The notes under the pieces were generated by a model, which worked only from the letters and a program-made list of their open reading frames with translations, was not told where the DNA came from and searched no databases. Below, piece by piece: positions 50,452-59,336 of a stretch of DNA of 64,000 nt. The translations under genes and the position numbers were made by a program. The DNA lies in the NCBI GenBank assembly GCA_050742535.1, contig JBOGIQ010000001.1, positions 6,067 through 70,066 on the forward strand, written 5' to 3'. The first letter of the stretch is position 1, and every line of letters begins with the position of its first letter. This DNA is from Gp6-AA40 sp050742535 (GTDB lineage Bacteria > Acidobacteriota > Vicinamibacteria > Vicinamibacterales > UBA2999).

Positions 50452-52733
50452 GGAGTCGTAGTGTCCGCCTTCAGGCGGACGTGAAGCGCCTTATCGGCCT
50501 CGACACTCGCGCGGACGAGTACGCCTATGCCGTCGATCCGGACGCGGGGTACGTCTCGGCGCAGAAGGTCCCCGACCGGTGGGTGAAGACGACATGTGGG
50601 TACTGCTCCGTCGGCTGCGGCATGTTCATCGGCGTCAAGGACGGTCGTGCCGTGGCCGTGCGCGGCAACCCCGATCATCCGGTGAGCCGCGGTCTCCTGT
50701 GCCCGAAGGGGCTGTCCGAGCACCACACGATTGACGCCACCAACCGGGCCCGATACCCCCTTCTGAAGAAGAACGGCGGGATGGCGCGCGTGTCGTGGCC
50801 GGACGCGCTCGACACGATGGCCGCCAGGTTCCGGGACGTGCAGGCTCGTTACGGAAGCCAGTCGGTTGGCGTCATCAGCACGGGACAGCTCGTCACCGAG
50901 GAGTTCTACACGCTTGGAAAGCTGGTGCAGCTCGGCATCGGGACGCCGAATTACGACGGCAACACCACGCTGTGCATGTCCACAGCGGTGGCCGGCTACA
51001 AGCGATCGTTCGGCAGCGACGGGCCGCCGGCCGCGTACGAAGACTTCGAGGTTGCCGATCTCATCCTGCTGATTGGCGCGAACATCGCCGACAACCACCC
51101 GATTCTGTGCCGTCGTCTGCAGTCGAATCCCGACAAGACGTTGATCGTGGTCGATCCACGCGTCACCAAGACGGCCATGCTCGCGGATCTGCATCTGCCG
51201 ATCCGTCCGCGCGCCGATCTCGCGCTCATCAATGCCCTGATTCACGTCGTCATCGACAACGGCCTCATCGACCGCGAGTACGTCGAACGCCACACGACGG
51301 GTTTCGAGGAGCTGCGAGAGTCGGTGCGCGACTACACGCCACAGCACGCGGCCACCATCACCGGCCTCGCCCCCGAGGTGATTTATCGAACGGCCTGGCT
51401 CTACGCCAGCGCCGGGCGAGCGCTCATCGCCTGGACGATGGGCGTGAATCACAGCACCAAGGGCACCGAGACCGTCAACGCCATCAACAACCTGGCGCTC
51501 ATCACGGGCAACATCGGACGCGCCGGGGCGGCGCCGTTCTCCATCACCGGCCAGTGCAACGCGATGGGAACACGGGAGGCCGGTTTCGCCTCGAGCCTGC
51601 CCGGCTACCGCAAGTTCGAGAGCGAGACGGACCGTGCCGAGCTTGCAGCGATCTGGAACGTGCCGGTGGAGCGGATTCCTTCCGCCCGCGGCCTCGCCTA
51701 TCCGGACATCATCGAGGCCGCCCTTGAAAAGCGGATCCGCGCGCTGTGGATCATTGCCACCAATCCGATCGTTTCTTTCCCGAATCTTGGCGTTCTCCAG
51801 CAGGCGCTCGAAGGGCTCGAGTTCCTCGTCGTCCAGGACGGTTTCCATCCGACGCCGACGTCGGCGTACGCGGATCTCGTGCTGCCTGCCGCCATCTGGG
51901 GTGAGAAGGACGGGACCTACACCAACTCCGAGCGCCGGGTCAGCAAGGCCAATAAGGCCGTGGATCCGCCGGGTGAGGCGAAGGCCGACTTCGAGATTTT
52001 CCTCGGGCTTGCGGATGCGCTCGGGGTTCGCGAGGAGCTGTTCCCTGGATGGACGACGGCAGGCGACGCGTTCGAGGAATGGAAGCGCGTGTCGGCCGGC
52101 CGTCTCTGCGATTACTCCGGGATGACCTACGACGCGATCGAGGAACACGGTGGCATCCAGTGGCCGTTTCCCGACGGGGCCGCGGATCCGACGGAGTGCC
52201 GCCGCCTCTACGCCGACGGAATCTTTCAGACCGACGACGGCAGGGCGCGGTTGCTGCCGGTGGCGTGGGAACCGTTTCCCGAACAGCCAACACCGGCGTT
52301 TCCGTTCGTGCTCAACACCGGCCGGACCGTCGAGCACTGGCACACGCGCACGAAAACCGCGAACGTGCCGATCCTCGAGCACCTCTCGCCGAACGCCTGG
52401 CTCGAGATGAACCCGCGCGACGCCAGAGGCCTCGGCCTCAAGGCGCACGATCGCGTTGACCTCGTCTCGCAGCGGGGCAGGGTGCGGAACGTCGAACTCC
52501 GGGTGACCGAGACGATCGCTCCAGGCCAGGTCTTCGTGCCGTTCCACTACGCCGAAGCCAATGCCAATCAGGTGACGCAGAGCGCGTTCGATCCGATTTC
52601 GCGCGAGCCGAACTACAAGCAGGCCGCCGTACGGGTGGAAAGAGCAGATGGGATCAGGGATCAGGGATCAGGGATCCGTTCTTCCCGATCCCCGATCCCT
52701 GATCCCCGATCCCCGCATGGAGCCGCCCGATGA
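50448..52733 (+). CDS. Molybdopterin nitrate reductase (NasA/NarB type)
   Basis: 761 residues, cytoplasmic (no Tat signal). N-terminal 4Fe-4S motif CGYCSVGCGMFIG, GLLCPKGLSEHH, active-site Cys176 in TTLCMSTAVAGY, IGANIADNHPI, GRTVEHWHTRTKT, and a NYKQAAVRVE end place it with assimilatory nitrate reductases and their NapA-like cousins. It reduces nitrate to nitrite for NirBD. The first 12 residues (RSVRLQADV) come from a GTCCGCCT/AGGCGGAC element; the last 25 come from a GATCAGG repeat tract. No flavoprotein subunit is present, so electrons likely arrive from the fused DmsBC-like protein. Confidence 0.88.
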   Translation: MRSRSVRLQADVKRLIGLDTRADEYAYAVDPDAGYVSAQKVPDRWVKTTCGYCSVGCGMFIGVKDGRAVAVRGNPDHPVSRGLLCPKGLSEHHTIDATNRARYPLLKKNGGMARVSWPDALDTMAARFRDVQARYGSQSVGVISTGQLVTEEFYTLGKLVQLGIGTPNYDGNTTLCMSTAVAGYKRSFGSDGPPAAYEDFEVADLILLIGANIADNHPILCRRLQSNPDKTLIVVDPRVTKTAMLADLHLPIRPRADLALINALIHVVIDNGLIDREYVERHTTGFEELRESVRDYTPQHAATITGLAPEVIYRTAWLYASAGRALIAWTMGVNHSTKGTETVNAINNLALITGNIGRAGAAPFSITGQCNAMGTREAGFASSLPGYRKFESETDRAELAAIWNVPVERIPSARGLAYPDIIEAALEKRIRALWIIATNPIVSFPNLGVLQQALEGLEFLVVQDGFHPTPTSAYADLVLPAAIWGEKDGTYTNSERRVSKANKAVDPPGEAKADFEIFLGLADALGVREELFPGWTTAGDAFEEWKRVSAGRLCDYSGMTYDAIEEHGGIQWPFPDGAADPTECRRLYADGIFQTDDGRARLLPVAWEPFPEQPTPAFPFVLNTGRTVEHWHTRTKTANVPILEHLSPNAWLEMNPRDARGLGLKAHDRVDLVSQRGRVRNVELRVTETIAPGQVFVPFHYAEANANQVTQSAFDPISREPNYKQAAVRVERADGIRDQGSGIRSSRSPIPDPRSPHGAAR
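50458..50480. repeat. GTCCGCCT-TC-AGGCGGAC palindrome at the reductase N-terminus
   Basis: Begins eight bases after the reductase ATG and is translated as part of residues 4-11. Confidence 0.8.
52648..52716. repeat. GATCAGG short repeats facing GATCCCC repeats
   Basis: GATCAGG copies on the left and CCGATCCCTGATCCCC on the right can pair into one long hairpin. It encodes the reductase's C-terminal tail just before the nirB start. Confidence 0.75.
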
Positions 52734-55165
52734 CGCGACTCGTCGTCGTCGGCAACGGCATGGCGGGCATGGCGTGCCTCGAGCAGATCCTCAAGTACGC
52801 GCCGCGTTTCGCGATCACCGTGTTCGGTGACGAGACGCACGTGAACTACAACCGGATCATGCTGTCGTCCGTCCTGGCCGGCGAAAAGGCCGCGGACGAC
52901 ATCGTCCTGAATCCGATCGAGTGGTATCAGCGGCACAACATCGATCTGCGTGTCGGCGTGCGCATCGTGGGCGTCGACGCGGACGCGAAGACCGTGACCG
53001 GCAGCGACGGCAGCGTCACGCCCTACGACGCCTTGCTGCTCGCCACGGGCAGCTCCGCCTGGCTGCCGCCAATCGACGGCGTCGAGAAGGACGGCGTGTT
53101 CGTCTTCCGCACGCTCGACGACACCCGCGCGCTGCTGGAGCGGGCGGGGCCAGGCGTCAAGGCCGTGGTGATCGGCGGTGGCCTGCTTGGCCTCGAAGCC
53201 GCGCGCGGGCTGCAGGTGCAGGGCTGCGACGTCACCGTCGTCCACTTGATGTCGACGTTGATGGAGCGTCAGCTCGATCCCGACGGCGGCTACTACCTGC
53301 TCGGCAAGATGGAAGAGCTGGGGATCCGCGTGCTGCTCGGGCGGACGACGACGGCGATTCTTGGCAACGGGCATGTCGAGGGCGTCGCGCTGTCCGACGA
53401 CACCTGCATGGACGCCGACCTGGTCGTGGTGGCCGCCGGCATCCGGCCCAATATCGACCTCGCACTCAACGGTGGAATCGCGGCGAATCGCGGAATCCTC
53501 GTCAACGACTACATGGAGACGTCGCACCCCGACATCTACGCGGTTGGCGAGTGCGTCGAGCATCGCGGCGTCTGCTACGGGCTGGTGGCTCCGCTCTACG
53601 AGCAGGGGAAAGTGCTCGCGGCGACGATCACCGGCAATCGCGGACCTGCGTACGAAGGCACGGTGCAGGCGGCGAAGCTCAAGATCATGGGCGTCGACGT
53701 GTTCTCCGCCGGCGATTGGAGCGAGCAGAACGCGGAGCCGGTCCGGTTCGAGGATCGTGCATTAGGCATCTACAAGAAGCTGACGGTGCGCGACGGCAGG
53801 CTGGTCGGCGCCATCCTGGTCGGCGATACGTCCGACAGCCATCGCTACATGGAGTGGCTGCGCGGCAGCGCGGACATCAGCGCGCAGCGCAAGCATCTGC
53901 TGTTTCCGCCGCCGTCTCCGGACGCAGGCCTCGACATCGCGCAGATGGCGGACGGCGAGACCGTTTGCGGCTGCCTCGGCGTCACGAAGGGCACGATCAT
54001 CGCCGCGATTCACGAGCAGGGCGTCAACTCGCTCTCGCAGCTCAAGGAGTGCACGCGCGCAAGCACGAGCTGCGGCAGCTGCACGAGTCTCTGCCAGGGT
54101 CTGCTGCGTGCCGTGGCGCCGGAATTCGAGGACGAGCGGAAGACGGTCATCTGCGCCTGCGTGCCGTTTGCCGAAGACCAGCTGCGCGACATCCTCCGCA
54201 GCCAGAAGCTGCGTGCCGTCCAGGACGTGCTCGAGATCTACGGCAACGGCGTTGGCTGCGAAGTCTGCAAGCCGGCGCTCAGCTACATGCTCGACATGCT
54301 CTGGTGCGGCGACCACGAGGAAGACCGGTCGGCGCGGTTCATCAACGACCGTGTCCACGCCAACATCCAGAAGGACGGGACCTTCTCCGTCATCCCACGC
54401 ATCCATGGCGGCGTGACGTCGGCGGATCAATTACGGCGCATCGCTGACGTCGCGGACAAATACAAGGTGCCGATGGTGAAGATCACCGGCAGCCAGCGCA
54501 TCGATCTGCTCGGCATCAAGAAGGCCGACCTCCCGAAGGTCTGGGCCGACCTCGGCATGCCGTCCGGCCAGGCGTACACCAAGGGCGTCCGCATGGTGAA
54601 GACGTGCGTGGGCACCGATTTCTGCCGATTCGGCACGCAGGATTCGACGTCCGCCGGCGTCGAGATGGAGCGGCGGTTCGAGCACCTGTTCACGCCGCAC
54701 AAAGTGAAGATGGCCGCCGTCGGCTGCCCGCGGAACTGCGCGGAAGCGACGGTCAAGGACATCGGTCTCGTTGGCGTCGAAGGCGGATGGCAGGTTGTCG
54801 TCGGCGGCGCGGCAGGGAAGTCCGTGCGCAAGGCCGATCTGCTGACGACCGTGGAGACGACGGCACAGGCGCTGGAAGCGTCCGAGCTGTTCTTCCAGTA
54901 CTACCGGGAGAACGCGAATTACCTGGAGCGCACCTACGACTTCGTCGAGCGGCTGGGCATCGAGAAGGTCCGCAAGGAGACCGTCTATGCCCCCGACGCC
55001 GTGCGCGACGCGCTGCTCGATCGGCTGCGCAAGTCCAAGGCACGGTCGCGCGACGCGTGGCAGGAAGGGATCGACCCGAAGACGCCGGCACAGTTCATCC
55101 CCCTAATTCCACTCGATCCCGTGGAGTCCGGCTTTAGCCGGATCATGCCGGAGACGACCGCATGA
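52730..55165 (+). CDS. nirB: Assimilatory nitrite reductase large subunit
   Basis: 811-residue NirB; reduces nitrite to ammonium with NAD(P)H. FAD/NAD domain (VVVGNGMAGMACLEQI, LATGSSAWLPP, VVIGGGLLGLEAARGL, YAVGECVEHRGVCYGLV), two bacterioferritin-ferredoxin-like 2Fe-2S domains (CGCLGVTKG..CGSCTSLC; CACVPFAE..CEVCKP), then the sirohaem domain (TGSQRIDLLGI, CVGTDFCRFGTQDS, GCPRNCAEATVKDIG). Length fits the family. It starts four bases inside the reductase end. The C-terminal VESGFSRI comes from a palindromic element. Confidence 0.95.
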   Translation: MTRLVVVGNGMAGMACLEQILKYAPRFAITVFGDETHVNYNRIMLSSVLAGEKAADDIVLNPIEWYQRHNIDLRVGVRIVGVDADAKTVTGSDGSVTPYDALLLATGSSAWLPPIDGVEKDGVFVFRTLDDTRALLERAGPGVKAVVIGGGLLGLEAARGLQVQGCDVTVVHLMSTLMERQLDPDGGYYLLGKMEELGIRVLLGRTTTAILGNGHVEGVALSDDTCMDADLVVVAAGIRPNIDLALNGGIAANRGILVNDYMETSHPDIYAVGECVEHRGVCYGLVAPLYEQGKVLAATITGNRGPAYEGTVQAAKLKIMGVDVFSAGDWSEQNAEPVRFEDRALGIYKKLTVRDGRLVGAILVGDTSDSHRYMEWLRGSADISAQRKHLLFPPPSPDAGLDIAQMADGETVCGCLGVTKGTIIAAIHEQGVNSLSQLKECTRASTSCGSCTSLCQGLLRAVAPEFEDERKTVICACVPFAEDQLRDILRSQKLRAVQDVLEIYGNGVGCEVCKPALSYMLDMLWCGDHEEDRSARFINDRVHANIQKDGTFSVIPRIHGGVTSADQLRRIADVADKYKVPMVKITGSQRIDLLGIKKADLPKVWADLGMPSGQAYTKGVRMVKTCVGTDFCRFGTQDSTSAGVEMERRFEHLFTPHKVKMAAVGCPRNCAEATVKDIGLVGVEGGWQVVVGGAAGKSVRKADLLTTVETTAQALEASELFFQYYRENANYLERTYDFVERLGIEKVRKETVYAPDAVRDALLDRLRKSKARSRDAWQEGIDPKTPAQFIPLIPLDPVESGFSRIMPETTA

Positions 55166-55560
55166 CCTTTCAGTGGATTCGGGTGACGCCGACCGGAAAC
55201 ATTCCGCCTCGCGAGGGACGGGCGGTGCTGATCGGCGATCGCGAGATCGCGCTCTTCAATCTTGGAGACGAGTTCCTCGCCACCGACAACCAGTGTCCGC
55301 ACAAGGGCGGTCCACTGTGCGACGGCATCGTCACCGGCACGTCCGTCGTCTGCCCGCTGCACGCGTGGAAGGTCAATCTCGCGACGGGCGAGGTCGAGCG
55401 GCCCGCGCATGGCAAGGAGCACTGCGTGACGACGTATCCGACGCGCATCGAGGATGGCGTGGTGCTGATCGGATTGCCGGCGGCACGCGAAGGCACCCCT
55501 GAAGGGGCGCCCTACGTAGGGCACCCTTTCAAGGGTGCCGATCCAGAGGCCGCGGCATGA
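55162..55560 (+). CDS. nirD: Nitrite reductase small subunit
   Basis: 132-residue Rieske-fold NirD: CPHKGGPLCDG near 43-53 and CPLHAWKVNLATGE near 65-78 supply the cluster ligand positions. It is coupled to nirB by an ATGA overlap. About 20 residues at the C-terminus are encoded by two palindromes (55492-55539) and are absent from typical NirD. Confidence 0.93.
   Translation: MTFQWIRVTPTGNIPPREGRAVLIGDREIALFNLGDEFLATDNQCPHKGGPLCDGIVTGTSVVCPLHAWKVNLATGEVERPAHGKEHCVTTYPTRIEDGVVLIGLPAAREGTPEGAPYVGHPFKGADPEAAA
55492..55539. repeat. Two adjacent GGCACCC palindromes ending nirD
   Basis: GGCACCCC-TGAA-GGGGCGCC then GGCACCCTTTCAAGGGTGCC, translated as the NirD tail and placed 18 bases before the narK start. 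Confidence 0.8.
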
Positions 55561-56813
55561 GCCTGAAAGGCTTCACGCGCGCCGGGCACTTCCCGACACT
55601 GATCGCCGCGTTGCTCTACTTCGACGTCAGCTTCATGACGTGGGTAATGCTCGGACCTCTCGCCCCGTTTCTGCGCGACGAGCTTGGGCTCTCCTCCACG
55701 CAGCAGGGACTGCTGACGGCCATTCCGCTGCTCGGCGGCTCGCTGTTCCGCCCCGTGATGGGGATGCTCGCCGACCGGATCGGCGGCCGCCGCACCGGGT
55801 TGATCGGCATGGTGCTGACTCTCCTCACGCTGCTCGGCGGCTGGCAACTCGCCACAAGCGTCGCACACTTCTACATCCTCGGATTCTTCCTCGGCCTCGC
55901 CGGCGCGAGTTTCGCCGTGGCGCTGCCGCTGGCGAGCCGCTGGTATCCCCCCGAATATCAAGGGCTCGCGATGGGAATCGCCGGCGCCGGCAACTCCGGG
56001 ACGCTGATGGCGACGCTGTTCGCGCCACGCCTGGCCGAAGCGTTCGGGTGGTCCGCCACGTTCGGGATCGCGATGCTGCCGGTGGCGTCGGTGTTTCTGC
56101 TGTTTGCGTGGCTGGCGAAGGACAGTCCGAAGCGCGCCGCGCCGACGTCGATCGGCGCCTACGGCGCCGTGCTGCGCGAGCACGACACGCTGTGGCTCTC
56201 GTTCCTGTACAGCCTGACGTTCGGCGGCTTCGTCGGGTTTGCCAGCTTTCTGACGACGTTCTTTCACGAGCAGTATCAGGTGTCGCGAGTGTCGGCAGGC
56301 GATTTCACGACGCTGGTCGTCGTCTCGGGAAGCCTGCTGCGGCCCGTCGGCGGCTGGCTGGCCGATCGTGTCGGCGGCTACCGCCTGCTGGTGCTGCTGC
56401 TGGCGGGCGGCGCGGTGTGCATCGGATCAGTGGCGATGCTGCCGCACGTGCGCGCGGCGGTGGCCCTGCTGTTCGTCGGCATGGGCCTGCTGGGAATGGG
56501 CAACGGCGCGGTGTTCCAGCTGGTACCGCAGCGCTTTCCCGAGCGCATCGGCATCGTCACCGGCGTGGTCGGGGCGGCGGGCGGGCTCGGCGGCTTCTTC
56601 CTGCCGTCGGTGCTTGGCGCGGTGCGCGAGCTGACCGGCTCGTACGCGCTGGGATTGTTCGGCTGCGCGGGCGTGTTCGTTGCCGGCACCGTCGTGCTGC
56701 TGGAACTCGGCGCGCGGTGGTCGCTGCGCTGGGACGTGCACGCGGTCAGACAGGCCGGCGTCTATTCATACCGGAGCGCATTATTCGGCGTTGACGAGGA
56801 ACGCGCCGCGTGA
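55557..56813 (+). CDS. narK: NarK/NasA-type nitrate/nitrite transporter
   Basis: 418-residue MFS protein of the nitrate/nitrite porter family: SFMTWVMLGPLAPFLRDELGLSS at the first helices, RPVMGMLADRIGGRRTG, GLAGASFAVALPLASRWYP near 125 and GAGNSGTLMATLFAPRLAE near 145 (the nitrate signature region). It provides a second uptake route beside the ABC system, or nitrite export. It overlaps nirD by four bases. Confidence 0.92.
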   Translation: MSLKGFTRAGHFPTLIAALLYFDVSFMTWVMLGPLAPFLRDELGLSSTQQGLLTAIPLLGGSLFRPVMGMLADRIGGRRTGLIGMVLTLLTLLGGWQLATSVAHFYILGFFLGLAGASFAVALPLASRWYPPEYQGLAMGIAGAGNSGTLMATLFAPRLAEAFGWSATFGIAMLPVASVFLLFAWLAKDSPKRAAPTSIGAYGAVLREHDTLWLSFLYSLTFGGFVGFASFLTTFFHEQYQVSRVSAGDFTTLVVVSGSLLRPVGGWLADRVGGYRLLVLLLAGGAVCIGSVAMLPHVRAAVALLFVGMGLLGMGNGAVFQLVPQRFPERIGIVTGVVGAAGGLGGFFLPSVLGAVRELTGSYALGLFGCAGVFVAGTVVLLELGARWSLRWDVHAVRQAGVYSYRSALFGVDEERAA

Positions 56814-56824
56814 CGCCCCCACGT

Positions 56825-56879
56825 TTTTGCATTTTGCATTTTGCATTTTGAATTTTGCATTCTGCATTCTGCATTTCAT
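56825..56879. repeat. TTTTGCA 7-bp tandem repeat
   Basis: Seven or eight TTTTGCA/TTCTGCA units between narK and the GAF-ANTAR gene. AT-rich and ending 9 bases before the ATG; may affect the start region. Confidence 0.85.
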
Positions 56880-56888
56880 AGGCCACCC

Positions 56889-57653
56889 ATGAACACACAC
56901 GCAGTCAGGGTTCGAACCGTAATGACAACCGACAACGTCGACGGCGACACCGACGCCAAGGACAAGACGGACATCGACGTCCTGCACGAGATCGGCAGCC
57001 GTATCGCGGCGGCGGATCCGCTGCACGGCGTGCTCGGACGTGTCGTCGAGTTCGTGGCGAGCGTCGTGCCGTGCGACTCGTGCTTCGTGTACGTGCTGGA
57101 GGAGGACGATCTCGTTCTGCGCGCCTCGAAGACGCCGCATCCGGACGTGATCGATCGTCTCAAGTTGCGGGTTGGCCAGGGCATCACGGGATGGGTGGCG
57201 GAGCATCGCCAGCCGGTTGCCGTCGGGCATAACGCCTACAAGGATCCACGGTTCCAGACGTTCAACGAGCTGCCGGAAGACCGGTACGAAGCATTCCTGT
57301 CCGTGCCGGTGCTCTCGCGCGGAAAGCTCGTCGGCGTCATCAACCTGCAGCATCGTCAGCCGCACGACTACAGCCGGCAGGACATTCAGCTCATCTCCAC
57401 CGTCGGGTTTCTGGTCGGCGCCGAAATCGAGATGGCGCGACTCGAGGTCGAGAACACGCAGCTGTCCGAGCGGCTCGAAACGCGCAAGATCGTCGAGCGC
57501 GCGAAGGGTATTCTGCAGCGCGACCTCGGCGTGACCGAGGAAGAGGCCTACCTCACCATCCAGCGGCAGAGCCGCCAGCGGCGCAAGTCAAAGAAGGAGA
57601 TCGCGGAAGCGATCGTCCTCGGCGACGACCTCCGACGCGGAAAACAGGCGTAA
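56889..57653 (+). CDS. GAF-ANTAR RNA-binding antiterminator
   Basis: 254 residues. Residues about 25-180 form a GAF sensor domain (VDVLHEIGSRIAAADPLHGVL-like start, QGITGWVAEHRQPVAVGH, FLSVPVLSRGKLVGVINLQH). A coiled linker leads to an ANTAR domain (RKIVERAKGILQRDLGVTEE, AYLTIQRQSRQRRKSKKEIA). NasR/NasT-type ANTAR proteins free nitrate-assimilation transcripts from leader termination in response to nitrate. Gene order after narK supports such a role. ATG 56889. Confidence 0.9.
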   Translation: MNTHAVRVRTVMTTDNVDGDTDAKDKTDIDVLHEIGSRIAAADPLHGVLGRVVEFVASVVPCDSCFVYVLEEDDLVLRASKTPHPDVIDRLKLRVGQGITGWVAEHRQPVAVGHNAYKDPRFQTFNELPEDRYEAFLSVPVLSRGKLVGVINLQHRQPHDYSRQDIQLISTVGFLVGAEIEMARLEVENTQLSERLETRKIVERAKGILQRDLGVTEEEAYLTIQRQSRQRRKSKKEIAEAIVLGDDLRRGKQA

Positions 57654-57762
57654 GGGTGCGAGGCGTCTTCGCTGGTCGGTGCGAGGAGGCTTCGCCAAGT
57701 CGGTGCAAGCAGGCTGCGCCGGGTGGGTGCAAGCACGCTGACGCCTGGTCGGTCCAAGCACG
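57653..57762. repeat. TCGCACC repeat array, leftward orientation, second locus
   Basis: About five units of GGTCGGTGCGAGGNGGCTTCGCC type, overlapping the ANTAR stop and running to the four-helix remnant. Confidence 0.8.
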
Positions 57763-58031
57763 CGTCATTTCACGAACTGATCATCTGGCAGCTGGGAGGC
57801 AAAATTCGCCAGCACGTTTTCGCGCTGACGAAAAAGCATCCCGTCGCGGCTGATTTCACGCTGCGATCTCAACTCGACGACGCGGCAGAGTCAGTGTGTC
57901 GGAATATCGCTGAGAGATTCGCGTGCAAGAGCGACAGGGAGTCTGCGAAGTGTGGCCGAATCGTACGCCGTTCAAGGCAACCTCGCACCGACCAGCGAAA
58001 GGAACCTTGCACCGACCGCAGGCGGGCCTGA
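57723..58031 (+). pseudogene. Truncated four-helix-bundle (S23/IVP) gene
   Basis: The frame reads FHELIIWQLGGKIRQHVFAL and LRSQLDDAAESVCRNIAER (about 57765-57930), clearly homologous to the gene at 42.2-42.6 kb, then degenerates (helices 3-4 are missing) into repeat-array sequence. N-terminal residues are also array-derived. A decayed copy of the array-bracketed gene. Confidence 0.75.
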
Positions 58032-58102
58032 CAAGACCCGCCCCACGATCGCACCGACCAGGCGCAGCAACCTCGCACCGACCAGCGAAGGAAACCGATC
58101 AG
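57982..58102. repeat. TCGCACC repeat array, rightward orientation, second locus
   Basis: About five TCGCACCGACCAGCGAAGG-type units with a nested right half of the three-hairpin element (GGCGGGCC...GACCCGCCCCACGATC, 58018-58054). It reaches the stop of the DUF4870-like gene. Confidence 0.8.
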
Positions 58103-58506
58103 GCGTACATCGGTTTGTGCTCACGCAGCGCCAGCCACCCGCGAGCGACACGGTAGATGAACCACAAGGTGAGGATGCCGAGCGGTATCCAAATAATGAT
58201 GACGGCGAGAAAAAGCGTCATCAGCACGATCAGCCAGCACAGAGCCGCCCAGATCAGGCCAAACCAGAACGTCCGGATCTGCCATCGGAAATGCGACTCG
58301 AGCCACGTTCCGTTGGCGTCGCTGCGCTTGATGTAGTTCATGATGACCGCGATGATCGACGGCCACCCGATGAGAAACGCGCCGACGACGCTTGCGGCGC
58401 CGAGGATCCCGGTCACGATGCTCAGTGCGTGCAGGCCGTAGATGATCTGCGTCCAGTCATAGAGCGACTGCGACGTGTTCACGTTCGGATAAGCAGGTGT
58501 GTTCAT
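58099..58506 (-). CDS. DUF4870-like small membrane protein
   Basis: 135 residues with three or four membrane segments: IIYGLHALSIVTGILGAASV, FLIGWPSIIAVIMNYIKRSDANGTWLESHFRW (loop typical of DUF4870; membrane-proximal HFRWQIRTFW), and LIVLMTLFLAVIIIWIPLGIL. Function unknown. ATG 58506. Confidence 0.8.
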   Translation of the reverse strand: MNTPAYPNVNTSQSLYDWTQIIYGLHALSIVTGILGAASVVGAFLIGWPSIIAVIMNYIKRSDANGTWLESHFRWQIRTFWFGLIWAALCWLIVLMTLFLAVIIIWIPLGILTLWFIYRVARGWLALREHKPMYA

Positions 58507-58561
58507 CTCTCTCGTTACAGATTATGACGAAAGCGATGCGTCCGGTGTTCGAGCCCAGCAC

Positions 58562-58715
58562 CGCCCCAGCGCACCGACCAGCGAAGACACCTCGCACCGA
58601 CCGCAGGCGGGCCTGACAAGGCCCGCCCCACGATCGCACCACCTCGGCGTCAGCCGCTCGCACCGGCCCGGCGCAGCGTGCTCGCACCGACCCGTATCCA
58701 CCTCGCACCTGCCGT
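58562..58715. repeat. TCGCACC repeat array (solo) with nested half element
   Basis: About six degenerate units upstream of the NIPSNAP gene, with GGCGGGCC...GGCCCGCCCCACGATC at 58603-58640. Confidence 0.8.
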
Positions 58716-58753
58716 GATGTAGGATCGCCCCCGTTCTTCGAGGGGAGGCTACG

Positions 58754-59299
58754 ATGACACGGCCATCAGTGCTCGTTCGTACCGGCACGTTGCTGGGGAC
58801 TTTGATCCTCGGCGTCGCGATTGGCAGTTTCGGACTGGAGTTTCTCGCCGCGCAACAGCCGGCCGGGCGGGGCCAGGCAGCGCCCGCCGGGCCGCCGGCG
58901 CCGTGCGGACCGAAAGCCCAGCTCCCGGAGAATCTGGCGCGGAACGTCGACGCCAAGTCGCGCTGCTTCGAGCTGCGGATGTACACGGCGGATCCGAGCC
59001 GCGATGGCGTCGGCCAGTTCAAGGGCGGCATCAACGAACTCCACCAGCGGTTCCGTGAGAAGGAAGTCGAGCTGTTCGTGAAGCACGGCGCGGAGGTCGT
59101 CGGCGCCTGGCAGCATCTGGGCAACCCCGACACGCTGGTCTGGATGCTGGCCTACCGCGACCGCGCGCATCGCGAGGACGTGTGGGCGAAGTTCAACGCC
59201 GACCCGGAATGGACGGCGCTGCGGACGAAGTATTTCGTGCCGCTGACTCCCCCGAACACCTTCCTGATGAGCGCGACGGACTATTCGAAGCTGAAGTAA
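58754..59299 (+). CDS. Exported NIPSNAP-domain protein
   Basis: 181 residues. ATG 58754 follows AGGGGAGG. A signal/anchor segment (TGTLLGTLILGVAIGSFGLEFL) is followed by a proline-rich linker and a NIPSNAP dimeric alpha-beta barrel: SRCFELRMYTADPSRDG, LFVKHGAEVVGAWQHLG, LVWMLAYRDRAHREDVWAKF. Such domains are usually small-molecule-binding or oxidoreductase-like; role unknown. Confidence 0.82.
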   Translation: MTRPSVLVRTGTLLGTLILGVAIGSFGLEFLAAQQPAGRGQAAPAGPPAPCGPKAQLPENLARNVDAKSRCFELRMYTADPSRDGVGQFKGGINELHQRFREKEVELFVKHGAEVVGAWQHLGNPDTLVWMLAYRDRAHREDVWAKFNADPEWTALRTKYFVPLTPPNTFLMSATDYSKLK

Positions 59300-59335
59300 G
59301 TGGAAAAGTGGAAAAGTTGAAAACTGGAAAAGTAA
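59298..59335. repeat. TGGAAAAG short-repeat tract
   Basis: Four to five TGGAAAAG-type units after the NIPSNAP stop, same unit as 11997-12083 but with only one arm. Confidence 0.7.
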
Positions 59336-59336
59336 G

